This document shows, piece by piece, positions 1-15,500 of a DNA stretch of 64,000 nt. The notes below the pieces were generated by a model that was not told the origin of the DNA, made no database searches, and saw nothing but the letters and a program-made list of their open reading frames with translations. The stretch comes from Ascaris suum. Taxonomy: Eukaryota > Nematoda > Chromadorea > Rhabditida > Ascarididae. The DNA lies in NCBI GenBank assembly GCA_013433145.1, contig CM024170.1, positions 5,599,459 to 5,663,458 of the forward strand, written 5' to 3'. Both the position numbers and the translations under genes were made by a program. The stretch's first letter is position 1; each line of letters begins with the position of its first letter.

Positions 1-4728
<4,728 letters not shown>

Positions 4729-4787
4729 CTCGCTTAAATTTGCGAGAGAAATCCACCCCTGCAACTATCGAGTTCTCTTCAACTGCT
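4729..4787 (-). promoter_or_regulatory. SERCA 5' leader with possible trans-splice acceptor
   Basis: On the minus strand a TTTTTATTTTAG site followed by CAG lies 55-60 bases upstream of the SERCA ATG. It looks like a nematode 3' splice site. It could receive the spliced leader or join an upstream 5' UTR exon; the sequence does not decide between these. Confidence 0.35.
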
Positions 4788-5114
4788 AAAATAAAAACGG
4801 CTGCATGCGAGCAAAACATTATAACACAAGTTATATTATCTGACATAACCACCTAATGCATTCGCATATACAACATTATGAGAGGATCATCAATCACACA
4901 TCAACATTGCAAGATTAAAAGGTGCACAATGGAAAATCACACCCTAAAAAATTCACCTACAGATATTAAAAAAAAACAAAAAAAGTGACTTGTAAACAAG
5001 AAGAGGGATCGTCAGCGACCACATGTTTCTCCTTTATCAAAGGTTAAAATCAAGCTTTATGCGCCTAGAAAAGTCGGCAGACTCTTACATCCCACATTTC
5101 ATCGCTTCCTTATT

Positions 5115-5129
5115 CCCCCCCCCCCCCCC
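5115..5129. repeat. C homopolymer, 15 bases
   Basis: An uninterrupted run of 15 C is followed by further pyrimidines. It is one of seven C or G tracts of 10-18 bases in the window. Confidence 0.97.
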
Positions 5130-7380
5130 TCCCTCACATTCCCACTGTTCGGCGAACTTATGATGTCGCCTTCCGCTTTTGATGGATGCATCCGGCCTGC
5201 TTGAAGTGCAAAATCCTCCGATACTTCCTTAACAACAATTCAAGTGAACACATATGTGGTATTCTGCTGGAGATAAGAGCGCAAAGACAATAAACAATAG
5301 CTGACGTTTTGAAAGAATTTCGGCAGAAATTTTTTATAATTTAGTGAAATTATAAACAAAACTGGATTTGAAAAACAACGCAGAAACTATGCAATTAGCG
5401 GAACAGCAAATTTCTTCGCAAAAATCTCCGAATTCACCGAAAACCCGAAAGCACTGGCCCATTATCTTTTACACTGGCTCACTCCTCGCACCCTCTCAGC
5501 ATCCCTAGGTTACACTACAATTCCCATGCTGCAGGTTTCGGCGTCCGTAGCTGCCAACTGCACTGCATAAAAACAACGAATGATTGCTTATCGTCCTGTC
5601 AGACATTTTAAAGCATAAATAATAGAAAACAACAAGTGGAGAAATGTGCTGGGGGAGTTGATGCAGCACAACTCTTACTTTTCCCTTATCTGACCGACCG
5701 GTTTCATATGTTGCAAATAAACTACAAGATATACGCAATAATATCACCACAGTTTAGTGGGTCCGACCGCTCACAAGAAATTTCTACAAAAAACTGTTTT
5801 TTCTGTGGCCTCATAGGTGTAGATAAAAATCGACAACTTCAATGATTAAAATACGTGCAATTTTTTGTGGCAAATTTAAACGCCCATAACTCCTTTTGAA
5901 GTTTAAATGCCCATAATCTCCGTTGAAGATGACGGATGAATGTGAAATAATGTGCACCGAGCTATCCCCCAATGAACACTACACACACTAAAATCTCATA
6001 ACTCAGTTCTCCAAGATGCCGGTAGACAAACATAAACGGACAGACACATAAACTGGCGCAAAACGTCATCATGCATTTGTGTAAATGATTCGCTAAAGTG
6101 TGCGAAAACAACAAAGATGAAAGCGGAAATGGCTCGAGTGTCTGAAAAATAACCTTTAGGTGTCAAAAGACGGGAAAACTCTGAGGAAATCGCAAGTGCG
6201 CAATCGATGAGGCCAATTGTGAATAACTGCCCTCAAATTTATCGCCAATTTTGCACGTCCGACATCCACAAAAACTTTTGCCCTCTTATTTTCGCCTTTT
6301 TATACTATAAGGCAAATATTACCACAGAAATCATCGGAACTTTTAAAAATAATGGCTAAAAACTGCTGCGACTTATTGGCATAAAGACTTATTTAATTCA
6401 GCTTATCATATCACAGCAGCCACTCAACACAGCCTCACCGGAATGAAAAATAACCAATCCCAAAAGAAACTTTCAGTTGAGTGCCCCTAATGAAGATTAT
6501 CTTCGAAAACATAAAAACAATCTCTATGTGCGATATTGAATTTTGGAAGCTAAAAAAGGAAGCTCTATAGATGTATTGTCTTCTCATAAGTAATAGTCGA
6601 CTGATTTTCTTCGCAATCTAATTGTTCAGCAAAGCAGTACTGCACAATGAGGAAATTCCTTAAAGTGCAAAATACTCGAGTGCCCCCATTACTCGATAAC
6701 ATGGAGCTGGCTAGCACAGATGGAAAGGAAGAGAGACATAGAGCAAGCAGGTGGCTCGCCAGAAGGCTTAAGTGAGCCCCGACTGCCGTACTCCACAAAA
6801 CGGCACCACATTACAACTGTATTTAAAGCGTGTGTGCGTGCACAGAGCTACATTGACGCAATTATACTTAAAACAAGCTCATCATTCACGCCTCTTCCCT
6901 CTTTCCACGCAACGCCCCTCGAATGCTTAGCTCTGAAAAACTGCACAGATGACTGTGCTCATATGAATGCCTCTTTTGCGACTTCTCTCAAATATTGTTT
7001 TATTCGATGCAATCCTCAAATTATAAACGTTGCATATCATAAAAAACGAAACTAATGCAAAGTGGAATGAAGAATTTCATCTTATTCCTCTTCTGCTTTT
7101 TCAAATCTGCGAAAAACCTTTAAGTGAGAGTTAATTTTATGGATGGAATATGCAAAGTCTACAGGAGTTACGAATAGAGAGGTTGCGGCAATATATGCGA
7201 CCTCAGAACAGAAAAGAATAAGAAAGATACGAAGAATTTTTGATGCTCTTTTCTTACTCACTTTCAGTGTGCATGAAAACCACAAATATGATCAGCAACC
7301 TTTCACCTGCATCACCTGGACGACATACCTCAATATACTAAAGATATTGCATCGTAATGAATATCTGTGAAAGGAAGGGA

Positions 7381-7395
7381 GGGGGGGGGGGGGGG
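7381..7395. repeat. G homopolymer, 15 bases
   Basis: An uninterrupted run of 15 G is preceded by AAGGAAGGGA. It reads as a C tract on the minus strand. Confidence 0.97.
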
Positions 7396-7985
7396 AAGAA
7401 AACAGCCGGGTAGCTTGCAATCTGATCGAAAAAAGTTTTATGGAACAAAAGAACTTTTAATAAAGCTAAAAAATTAGCCCAAATTTTATCAAGAACGCTC
7501 CGTAATGAACTATGGTGGAAGTTAACATGAGAACAATGAGGACGTAACAAATGCCACACCAAAGAGAATCACTTCTCTCTTCCTTTCAAAAGTATTCGAT
7601 TGCAAATGTGAGAATTCGCCTCAGCGAGACAACTTTTTATCAATCAGTGAAAAGCAGAAAAAACTCCTCAATGCGGCCGAGGCAACTGTGCGAATAACGG
7701 ATGTGATGGTGCAAAATTTGTTGCCCGATTTTCATCGATCTCGCAGCGACCGCTTTCAATCACCTCATCTCACCGCCTTCTAAATGATGCTCGCCTCTCA
7801 CGAAATTTTTTCCGAATGCAACACTAATTGTTATGCATCGTCTTAGGTGAGCGGCACGTAATTCATCAGCTGCTCACTTCTACAAACTCACCAATGCTTT
7901 TTTAGAAACCACATCAAGATAAATACCTATGACACGCAAAGTATTGCGGAATTCAGCAGTTTGAGAGAAGGTGACCTCATAATAT

Positions 7986-8162
7986 TGAGGGGTGGCATGG
8001 AAAAATTGGGAGGGACTTGGAAATTGAAAGTAGGAGGTGAGTTGAAGAAGTTATTAGGTGGTTTGGAGTTAGGAAGTGATTGAGGAATTTAGGAAATGGC
8101 TTGAAGAAATTAGGAGGTGATACGAAAGTGCTGGGAGACGGCCTGGAAAGATTATGAAGTTG
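7986..8162. repeat. Purine-rich imperfect minisatellite
   Basis: Phrases of the type TTAGGAGGTG, TTAGGTGG, TTTAGGAAATGG and TTGAAGAA recur at loosely spaced intervals. The plus strand is almost free of C. This is a diverged tandem array; the exact unit length needs a self-alignment. Confidence 0.7.
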
Positions 8163-9024
8163 CTTTCTGTTTTAAACGATAGCCGCCATCACACAAAAAT
8201 CGATCTTGTTCGTGAATTCATACCATTGCATGCATTCAAAATGAAAACACACACGCACATTACAACTAGATTGGTGAAATACAATGCTTCCATCAAGAAT
8301 TGCACTCGCTAATGTCCCAAGTATTTTCCATTGCCAAGACCGCAGGACAATCAGCGGATTCGACCTTCCTATCTCTTAGATTCCATAATAACCACAATCA
8401 TTGCGCTAGCCTGCATTTCGTCTAACAGCAACTACTCCTACCATGTCATGCCGAATTGTCTTCATAAAGCTTACATAACACAGTCACTCGACCATGTCAT
8501 CATAGGTGAACGACCGCTATACTACAAATGGCCTAAACCTCGTGCTGAAGAAGCATAAATGCATCTAGTGAACGTAGAAGAAGGCCACGATTGGAAAGAA
8601 GGGAGAGTAAAACATTGAACATCATATCAATGTAGTGAAGACACGCGATTGAGTTATGCAGCTACTGGAGACACGAAAATTGAAAGCGTCTCAAGTCAGC
8701 AACTCACGAAACTGTCTATTTGACCTCTTGCCGCAGCGACTATATCGTTTCATATAAGTAGCGTGGCGGTTCGCCTGCAGGCGCAAACGTCTTGCACTTT
8801 GTCAGCATTTTTTTCATCTTTATTGTTTTATTGTCTAATTTCCTCTCTCAACTTGCTCATCGTTGTTGATTTTCAATAGTATTGACACTTGGCGATCTCT
8901 TTATTATAGATTTAGTTCATGTTTCAATAAAAAGCCACCTCGGCTATCTCAGGTCATGTCTTATGATGTTTTGTATTCGTCTTTTAGTTACGTCACGTTT
9001 TGATGATGTTTGAGAGTATATTAA

Positions 9025-9046
9025 GGTTTAATTACCCAAGTTTGAG
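9025..9046 (+). other. Exact nematode SL1 spliced-leader sequence, without SL RNA body
   Basis: The 22 bases begin GGTTTAATTACC and end CAAGTTTGAG, identical to the canonical nematode SL1. In an SL RNA gene the leader is followed by GTAAAC or similar, a structured body and an Sm site of the AATTTTGG type. Here the next bases are GTGTCGAGCGATCG and no Sm site is visible in the following 100 bases. It may be a retroposed trans-spliced mRNA, an SL RNA pseudogene, or a leader carried in a repeat. SL1 itself strongly supports a nematode source. Confidence 0.85.
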
Positions 9047-9765
9047 GTGTCGAGCGATCGCAGAGCTGAGAAGTGTCCCCCGAACCTTATGAACAAACCT
9101 GGGACGAACCAAACAAGATGTTGGCACAGACTGGTTGAGAAAAGGAGGAGCGAAAGTGGATAAGCCCTCTTCAAGTCAGCCAGTTTACCTTTATATCACG
9201 TTGATTGCTGAAGATATCGAGCAGTTTCGAGTCCAGCAGAGAAGAGACAAACATAGAGAAAGTATTGTCGACGGCGCTAGAAAATCAAATTGCGGCGATC
9301 GGTACACCGCACGTGCTAGGCGGTGGTGATTTGACACCCTTCAGATAACTTGGTGGTCGGCACAAGCGCAATCGTCCGACATTTCGTTCCCCGTAAATGA
9401 ATGTATTGAACTTTGTATTCAACCACTGCCGTAATTGTTAAAGGAACTTTATTTGTAAAGCTGCTGCATAGCGCCCATAGCGTCCTATCATTCAGATTAC
9501 ACAACCTGCCCCCAACATCTTATAATTGTCTCCGTTTTGTTCACTGTTTCCATACTGCTGTTGTTTCGACAAGCCTGCACTGCTTGTAAGTTTTATTGCA
9601 CGTGCATCGTGACTCCTAACTCTGTTATTCTTTGTTCTAATAAAACATCGATCTTGCTGTTTTCTTTTCTGTCGTCTACATACGACCCCCACATCGTTCT
9701 GCTCACGACAATCAACAGCTGTTCAAACATGTCATCATACCTCCCCTCTTACATTAAATTATGAT
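9047..9765 (+). other. LTR-like or retroposed sequence downstream of SL1
   Basis: The stretch from 9119 to 9717 begins TGTTG and ends CAACA, the inverted ends typical of long terminal repeats, and holds a polyadenylation-type AATAAA near 9640. The bases flanking it (CAAGA and GCTGT) do not form a target-site duplication. A 64-codon frame at 9135-9329 has no ATG and no recognised domain. It could be a solo LTR or the body of a retroposed transcript. Confidence 0.25.
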
Positions 9766-11470
9766 CTAGGATGGACACCTGCAGCAACTATGCACGGTGG
9801 GAAGTTACGGCAGTCCGTAAGCCACGCACTAACACATCATGACACCGTTTTTCCCACCCCTTTCCCTCTTCCAACCTAAAGTGAATCATCATATGGAAAT
9901 CCAGTCACTTCAATACATTCAATATAGTTCCACCCATCCCAGAGGATTCACACGTTTAGAGGGCGATACAATACCTCATGTGTTAATGAGTTACTAATAA
10001 CAACCTAGAAAAAAATGGCAGGAAGATCGGCGCGATCGCATCCCAATAAACCAGATTCCCTGAATCGGAAGGCCTCTTTTTGAACATAAAGATCGGCAAA
10101 TGACTTTTTGCCACAGACCCCAAGTTCTAGTGTCAGAAAAGTTATGCACTATTGGAGTTTTATAAAAATTTTGGAAACAGCAGCATCCCATTTCCCTCCA
10201 AAAACGTGAGGGAGTTCATAACTGGAAAGAGAGTAGGCTTTATATGAAGTTTATTGAGTAACGTGAAAGAACAAGCCGAAAACTACCTGGCATGCGATGT
10301 GCATGCAACAAACAATGAATGCAAAATGGTATGTGCAGACTGCATGACGATGAGAGAAACATGTAAAAGAGCAACGATTCGTTGGCAGAAATAATGTTGC
10401 TGGATGTAGTAGAAGGATATCAAGGAGGAATAAACTTTCTGCAGAGAGGATCGCTGATTGTACGGTAAGTGAGCGAAAAAGTTTGGTTGTAGACGGCTAC
10501 TGGCGAAAAGCTCCAACAGCGTGTCTAAGCCTTGCAAAAAATAAAAAAAATTAAATTAAGATTACGCTAAAACCAAGAGAGCAGTAGCCTTTCCCTTTAG
10601 AACATGGATAGATGAATGGCCAACATTTCTAAGCGTGATAAAAAAGTGCGTTTTGATGAATGGAGATTTTCATAGAAAATCATTCACCTCGAATATTGCC
10701 ACAACTTCTTGATACAATGCATACAATGAATGCAAAATAATTTATGCGAATTCCATTTGAATGCGCTTCGTGCACAGGAAATCACTTCGAATCACAACAT
10801 CGTTATTCTGTGCTAATACTTCTGTGTTAAATAGATAAAACAATGTCACCGAATAAAATATTTACGCACGAAGAGTATGTGCTAATCGTTAAGGAAATGA
10901 TGATGCTGCTGGCAAAGAAAACCAATTTCTATACCATAAATATATAAATGATATTTGCATACGATTGATTAGAGGCTTGCACCACCGTTCATTCGACATT
11001 CGAGCAGTGTCAATTTTTGCAATGCTCAAAAATTCAGAATGCTGCAGAACAAAAAATTTCACATCTCCTCACAAATAATCTAAAATAAAAAATCTCAGAG
11101 CAAAATTTCGAAAATAAATCTGGAAATGTTCAAATCCCATTTGTTGAGTTTTTAATCCCCAATTAAGTAATGAAGTACAATTAGTCGAAGATTTAAATTA
11201 AGTTTGGAGTTGAAACGAGCAAATATCAGCATAAGAGAATATCCTCTTCATTAGTATTATTTCTTCATTATAGCTCCACTAATAATTATTTCAAATAAAA
11301 AATGCTGAGAGTCCTTTCGCTCATATCAAAGCATCATTTTTTGCATACCACTAATTACACATAATGCTGTATTTGCAGCAAAGTTTTCGCGCCGTCTGGC
11401 AACTGCGTTAATCGAGTGCTCGATAATTACGACGCCATTTAGAACAGCATTTCAGCGAAATTTGAGCAGT
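9766..11470. other. No supported gene
   Basis: AT-rich sequence without recognisable exons on either strand. Confidence 0.5.
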
Positions 11471-11557
11471 TCAAATGCCCGAGCTGAAACCTATCACCTT
11501 TCCTTCAAAGAGAAAGAAGTCACAAGGATCCGATGTGGAGGGAATTACGGCACGTAC

Positions 11558-11874
11558 CGTGTCAACTCCCTCACAATAACCTTGAGGATATGATGTGGAG
11601 GGAAGTTGGGGGAGAGGAGAACAATCTCGTCCCCTTCCCATGAAGTAAGCATTTTCCGCCTATATGAAACTGCAAAAACCTAGCTGCAAAATGATTAAAT
11701 GTATAATATTATCTATTCAGAAACGTCTCACAAGTTTCTGCACAATTTCTTTTTTTGCCAACAATAATTTTTTGTGCAAAATGCGATGACATCGACTGAT
11801 GAGGACGTACCGATGAACGATGGAAATGCGAGATTCATACCGTATGGCGCGTTCGTGGAGCGGAACTCTGCACG
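11558..11874 (-). CDS. Candidate two internal exons of an unrecognised gene
   Basis: Exon A at 11811-11874 has a strong acceptor (TTTTATTTTCTCAG|) and donor (ATCG|GTACGT), and encodes RAEFRSTNAPYGMNLAFPSF and one more residue. Exon B at 11558-11669 has acceptor GTTTTTGCAG| and donor ACACG|GTACGT, and encodes SYRRKMLTSWEGDEIVLLSP and 16 more residues. The phases fit: A leaves one base and B starts with two, giving Val. I do not recognise the family. An upstream first exon was not found. A possible tiny last exon at 11471-11483 would end the frame. Open frames of this size also occur by chance, so this is a candidate only. Confidence 0.28.
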
Positions 11875-12450
11875 CTGAGAAAATAAAACCTGAGGTCAGT
11901 TCAAGGAAAAAAACTGTTAAAATTCACACTTCGCTGAGTTTCTCTTCATGAATTATAGCTTTCCGCAGAGTTTTCGTCAAAACGCAGTGTGGCATAGCCG
12001 ATCAATGACAAATGAGGCAATATTTCACAACTCGACTTGAACGAAGAGTCATTTTCCACTTAACTGAACGCTGACACTAACTTCTCCATCAAACTATGAA
12101 AGAATAAATGAGACGATCCGATCTACCTCAGGACGATCTATGCAGATTTTTCAAATATCGCTGAATTTGAGCTTGTAAAAAACCTCTGGAAATTACTTTA
12201 AAATAACTAAAACGGTTTTTTCCCATCCAGTAACTGCTCTAAGATAATTGCATAAAATCTGCTAGCCCACTATCACATATATGCATTCAAAGCGATGCTA
12301 ACATTGCCCACTGCCTACGTAAAATACAACAATCTACTCTGTTCAGCCATCACACAAAACGATGAGATGGACCTTCGCTCTAACTGCACAGACATATTCA
12401 AAACACTCAATAATACCTAGCTCCATATCTGAATTATGATCATTTTACAG

Positions 12451-12591
12451 GCGACACTTGGATATCCGGCTGTAACGAAGAAGTACAGATGGAATACAAA
12501 CTGTTGGCTGTACTTCACATCTGACTATGCGAGCGGCCTATATCACAAAGGTTACAAGCTTGCTACCTTCAAAAAGGGCCTGAAGAGTTAG
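12451..12591 (+). CDS. Candidate terminal exon, unrecognised protein
   Basis: A good acceptor (CATTTTACAG|) opens a 46-codon frame that begins ATLGYPAVTKKYRWNTNCW, continues LYFTSDYASGLYHKG, and ends in a basic tail KKGLKS before TAG. Composition looks protein-like, with aromatic residues and a basic end, but no domain is recognised and no upstream exon was identified with confidence. Confidence 0.25.
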   Translation, partial: ATLGYPAVTKKYRWNTNCWLYFTSDYASGLYHKGYKLATFKKGLKS

Positions 12592-15500
12592 AAAAAAAGC
12601 GACTGTGCTCTGGGATGAGTCGCATGACACGCATTTTCTGCAAATCCGCCTGTTAAATCAATCTGTCGCATCGACATCATCATCATTTAAAAAAAGTCCT
12701 ATGTGAGCTTTGCGTTAGGAAAGCGACTGGTTGCACAAACTCTCAACCAGGTACCCGCTCTTAAACTGCTCGAGGGGGTGCAAATACAGCGCAACTTTAG
12801 GTATCCACAACATTAAAGCGCGGTTTAGAAGATTTAACGATTGTGGAATTGAATTACCGCTCTTTAAGCCAAATTTTACAGTTTATGTGATGACGATTGC
12901 ATTTTTGAATATCGAGTTCACCGGCAAAAAATCTGTGTGAATTAACAATAAATTAAAGTACTTTGATGGAATGGCGGCTACTCTGCTCGAAATAAAACTC
13001 ACAGAATTTTATAATAGAGAATCATCAAGTTTCAGAAAAGAAATGTTCGTTGAAAAAAACGGATTCCGCAAAGCTTTTTAAAGGAATGGAAAGAAGAACG
13101 GAGTTCACTTGCGGGTGTTCCTTTTTTCAGTACGAAAGTCTGTAACGAGAGAAAGTTGCATTTTGATGTCACTTTCTAAGCACTAGAAAAGGCTGCACTC
13201 ATGCGACTTTAAGCGCAAATGAAAACAAGCGCAACAATCAGTGAACACAAAAGTACACCTGCCAGCCCGTCGCGTTCTTTCCCACCATGACGTAAACGTG
13301 AATGTCGACAACAAACGATTAAAATCGAACGCAGTACGCCGTCACCTACGTTGTTAAAAGTCATCTGCCCTTTGTTTGCACTTCCTCTACTTACACCTCT
13401 TAACATTCCTAATTCGAAAACATCCTACCATAGTGAAAGTAATCATCGTACTTCACTCACTATGACGTCATTTCCTTATCTCCATAGATCACTAGACTGG
13501 AAAAGAAATGACGCTGCATCAAAAGTAAGGCGCCTCAGTAAGAATCGAAATACGGAGACACTTTGCAACGACTCGCATTTCGCCTCACAGATAGTACACT
13601 AACCGAACTAAACAATTCATTGTGATTTGTATAATGTTGCCCACTGTCCACAAGCTTCATCTGAATCCCGCCGATATGTTATCCCCTTCTTGCTACCTTG
13701 CCAAATATGCTGCAAAGTGACGCTCAATCCCAGGACGAGATATCAATGAAGTCATTCGATCACCTCACAGAGTAACGATCCGACAAATATATGCTGAGCA
13801 GTGCCAAAAAAGTTTTTTTTAAAAATTAACATCAAGCTTCACGTGCTCGAACCAATTTTATTTATTCCATTACATAAGTAATATTTTTGCATTATGCAGC
13901 ACTCACTATGGAATAAAATGTTTTGCCAAATAGGCATCAATATACCGCATAAGAGGGAATTTGGTGATGTTCCAATCGCCAACTAAACTAAACTTTTACC
14001 TCACTGATAATCCTTTTTCACATTGGAATCGACCAGCAAATTAAATTTTTTTTTTTGCTAAAACACGTTACGACGACCATTTATCAACCTCTCCCCAACT
14101 GTGCATTTATGCTAAACAAATCCATGAGGAATTCGTCTCAAGACTTTGAATGTGCTCCACTTATATCAGTGAGTAGCAGATTTCTCGAGCTTTTAGAGTT
14201 TTTTAATTTAACTTCAAGCTCAATATACAGAATAAGCCTTAATCCTTGTTGAGAAAAGGATATAAAACGGAACTCACATAGATTGCTGTTGTCGTCACAC
14301 TCATCAACTAAACAAACGGATGTTGCCTCGACATTTTACCACGCCTTTTCATAATATTCCTTAACTATATCATTTCCTTCCACCTTACATTAAAACTTAA
14401 AACGCAGGTTCTAGGAAAAAGCAATTATAAAGCTGATTTTCTATCATTCAATTTGATGCACCACTGTTTTGCTCGAGTTTTAAAAAATAATGAGGGTAAG
14501 CCAGTACTTAATCTCGAAGGTTTTAAAACAATCACTCTGCACCTTCGAATACACTCACTTCTAAACATTACCCTCTTTCTTTAAAAACACTCCTATCCTT
14601 CATACCTAACAACCGATCGTTTAATCTGGTAGGCATACGATGAATCTACAGTGACTAATTAATCTTCTACAGATATGTTCGTAAGAATCAAACAAATCAG
14701 CAACATATGCAGTTTGCTTCATAAACATCAAATGTTGCTCTTGGGGATGTCTACATAAAACGTGTATGCTAACTGTACAACAACAAGAGAATAACAATAA
14801 CGACAACAATAATAGTATCGATGAAATCAAATCAGCGATCATTGCGACGGTTGTTCAAAACTTTTTGCAGTGTCATTTCAAAGTATAGCAAAAAGTACAC
14901 GTAGGATATGACAGAAATTATGAAGCACTATTTTCAAAAAAAAAAAAAGAAATTTCCGCCTATGGTGATTCCAGAGTTACTGCTCCAATTTTATGAGAGC
15001 GCAACATGCTCCTTCCGCTAATCGTTTTTCTTCGTATCACTTAAAAAGCACACTGCACAGCAAAATACTTTCAATGAATTCATATAGAATTCTCATGCAA
15101 CTTGAAATGGCTAATTAATCAACCTTATCTCTTGATTGTTCATAAGATGTTTGGTAGTGCCTCTGATGGAAAATTTAAGCTTCATTTGCCAGAGTTGCAA
15201 GTGCAATGTGGAATCATCCGATTTGAAGCAAATATCCGTTCACAAGAATGCGGTGATGTTCTCCCCTCTTGAACAGATAGAGTTTAAAATACCTTATCCG
15301 TTAATTTCAAAGTGTTCTTTCATTAATGCCATCTCGTAATAACAATATTTGCTACCTTCGCGCCTTAGACTATTCACAGCGATATGAACGCATTCGCTTT
15401 TTAATCAACAAATAAATGAAGAAAATAGTTGCAGTGATGAAAAGCATTTTGAGTGGTGCACAATAAACTCACAGCAATTGTGCACTCAGTTCAAATTCAG

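Larger units (their letters stand above)
4788..7985. other. No supported gene; upstream flank of SERCA
   Basis: I see no convincing exon here. The stretch holds a 15-base C run at 5115-5129, a 15-base G run at 7381-7395 and a short local duplication of a GCCCATAA-containing phrase near 5880-5915. One minus-strand frame ending at a good donor (TTG|GTGAGT, exon end near 7892) stays open for about 30 codons, but no partner exon was found. Confidence 0.5.
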
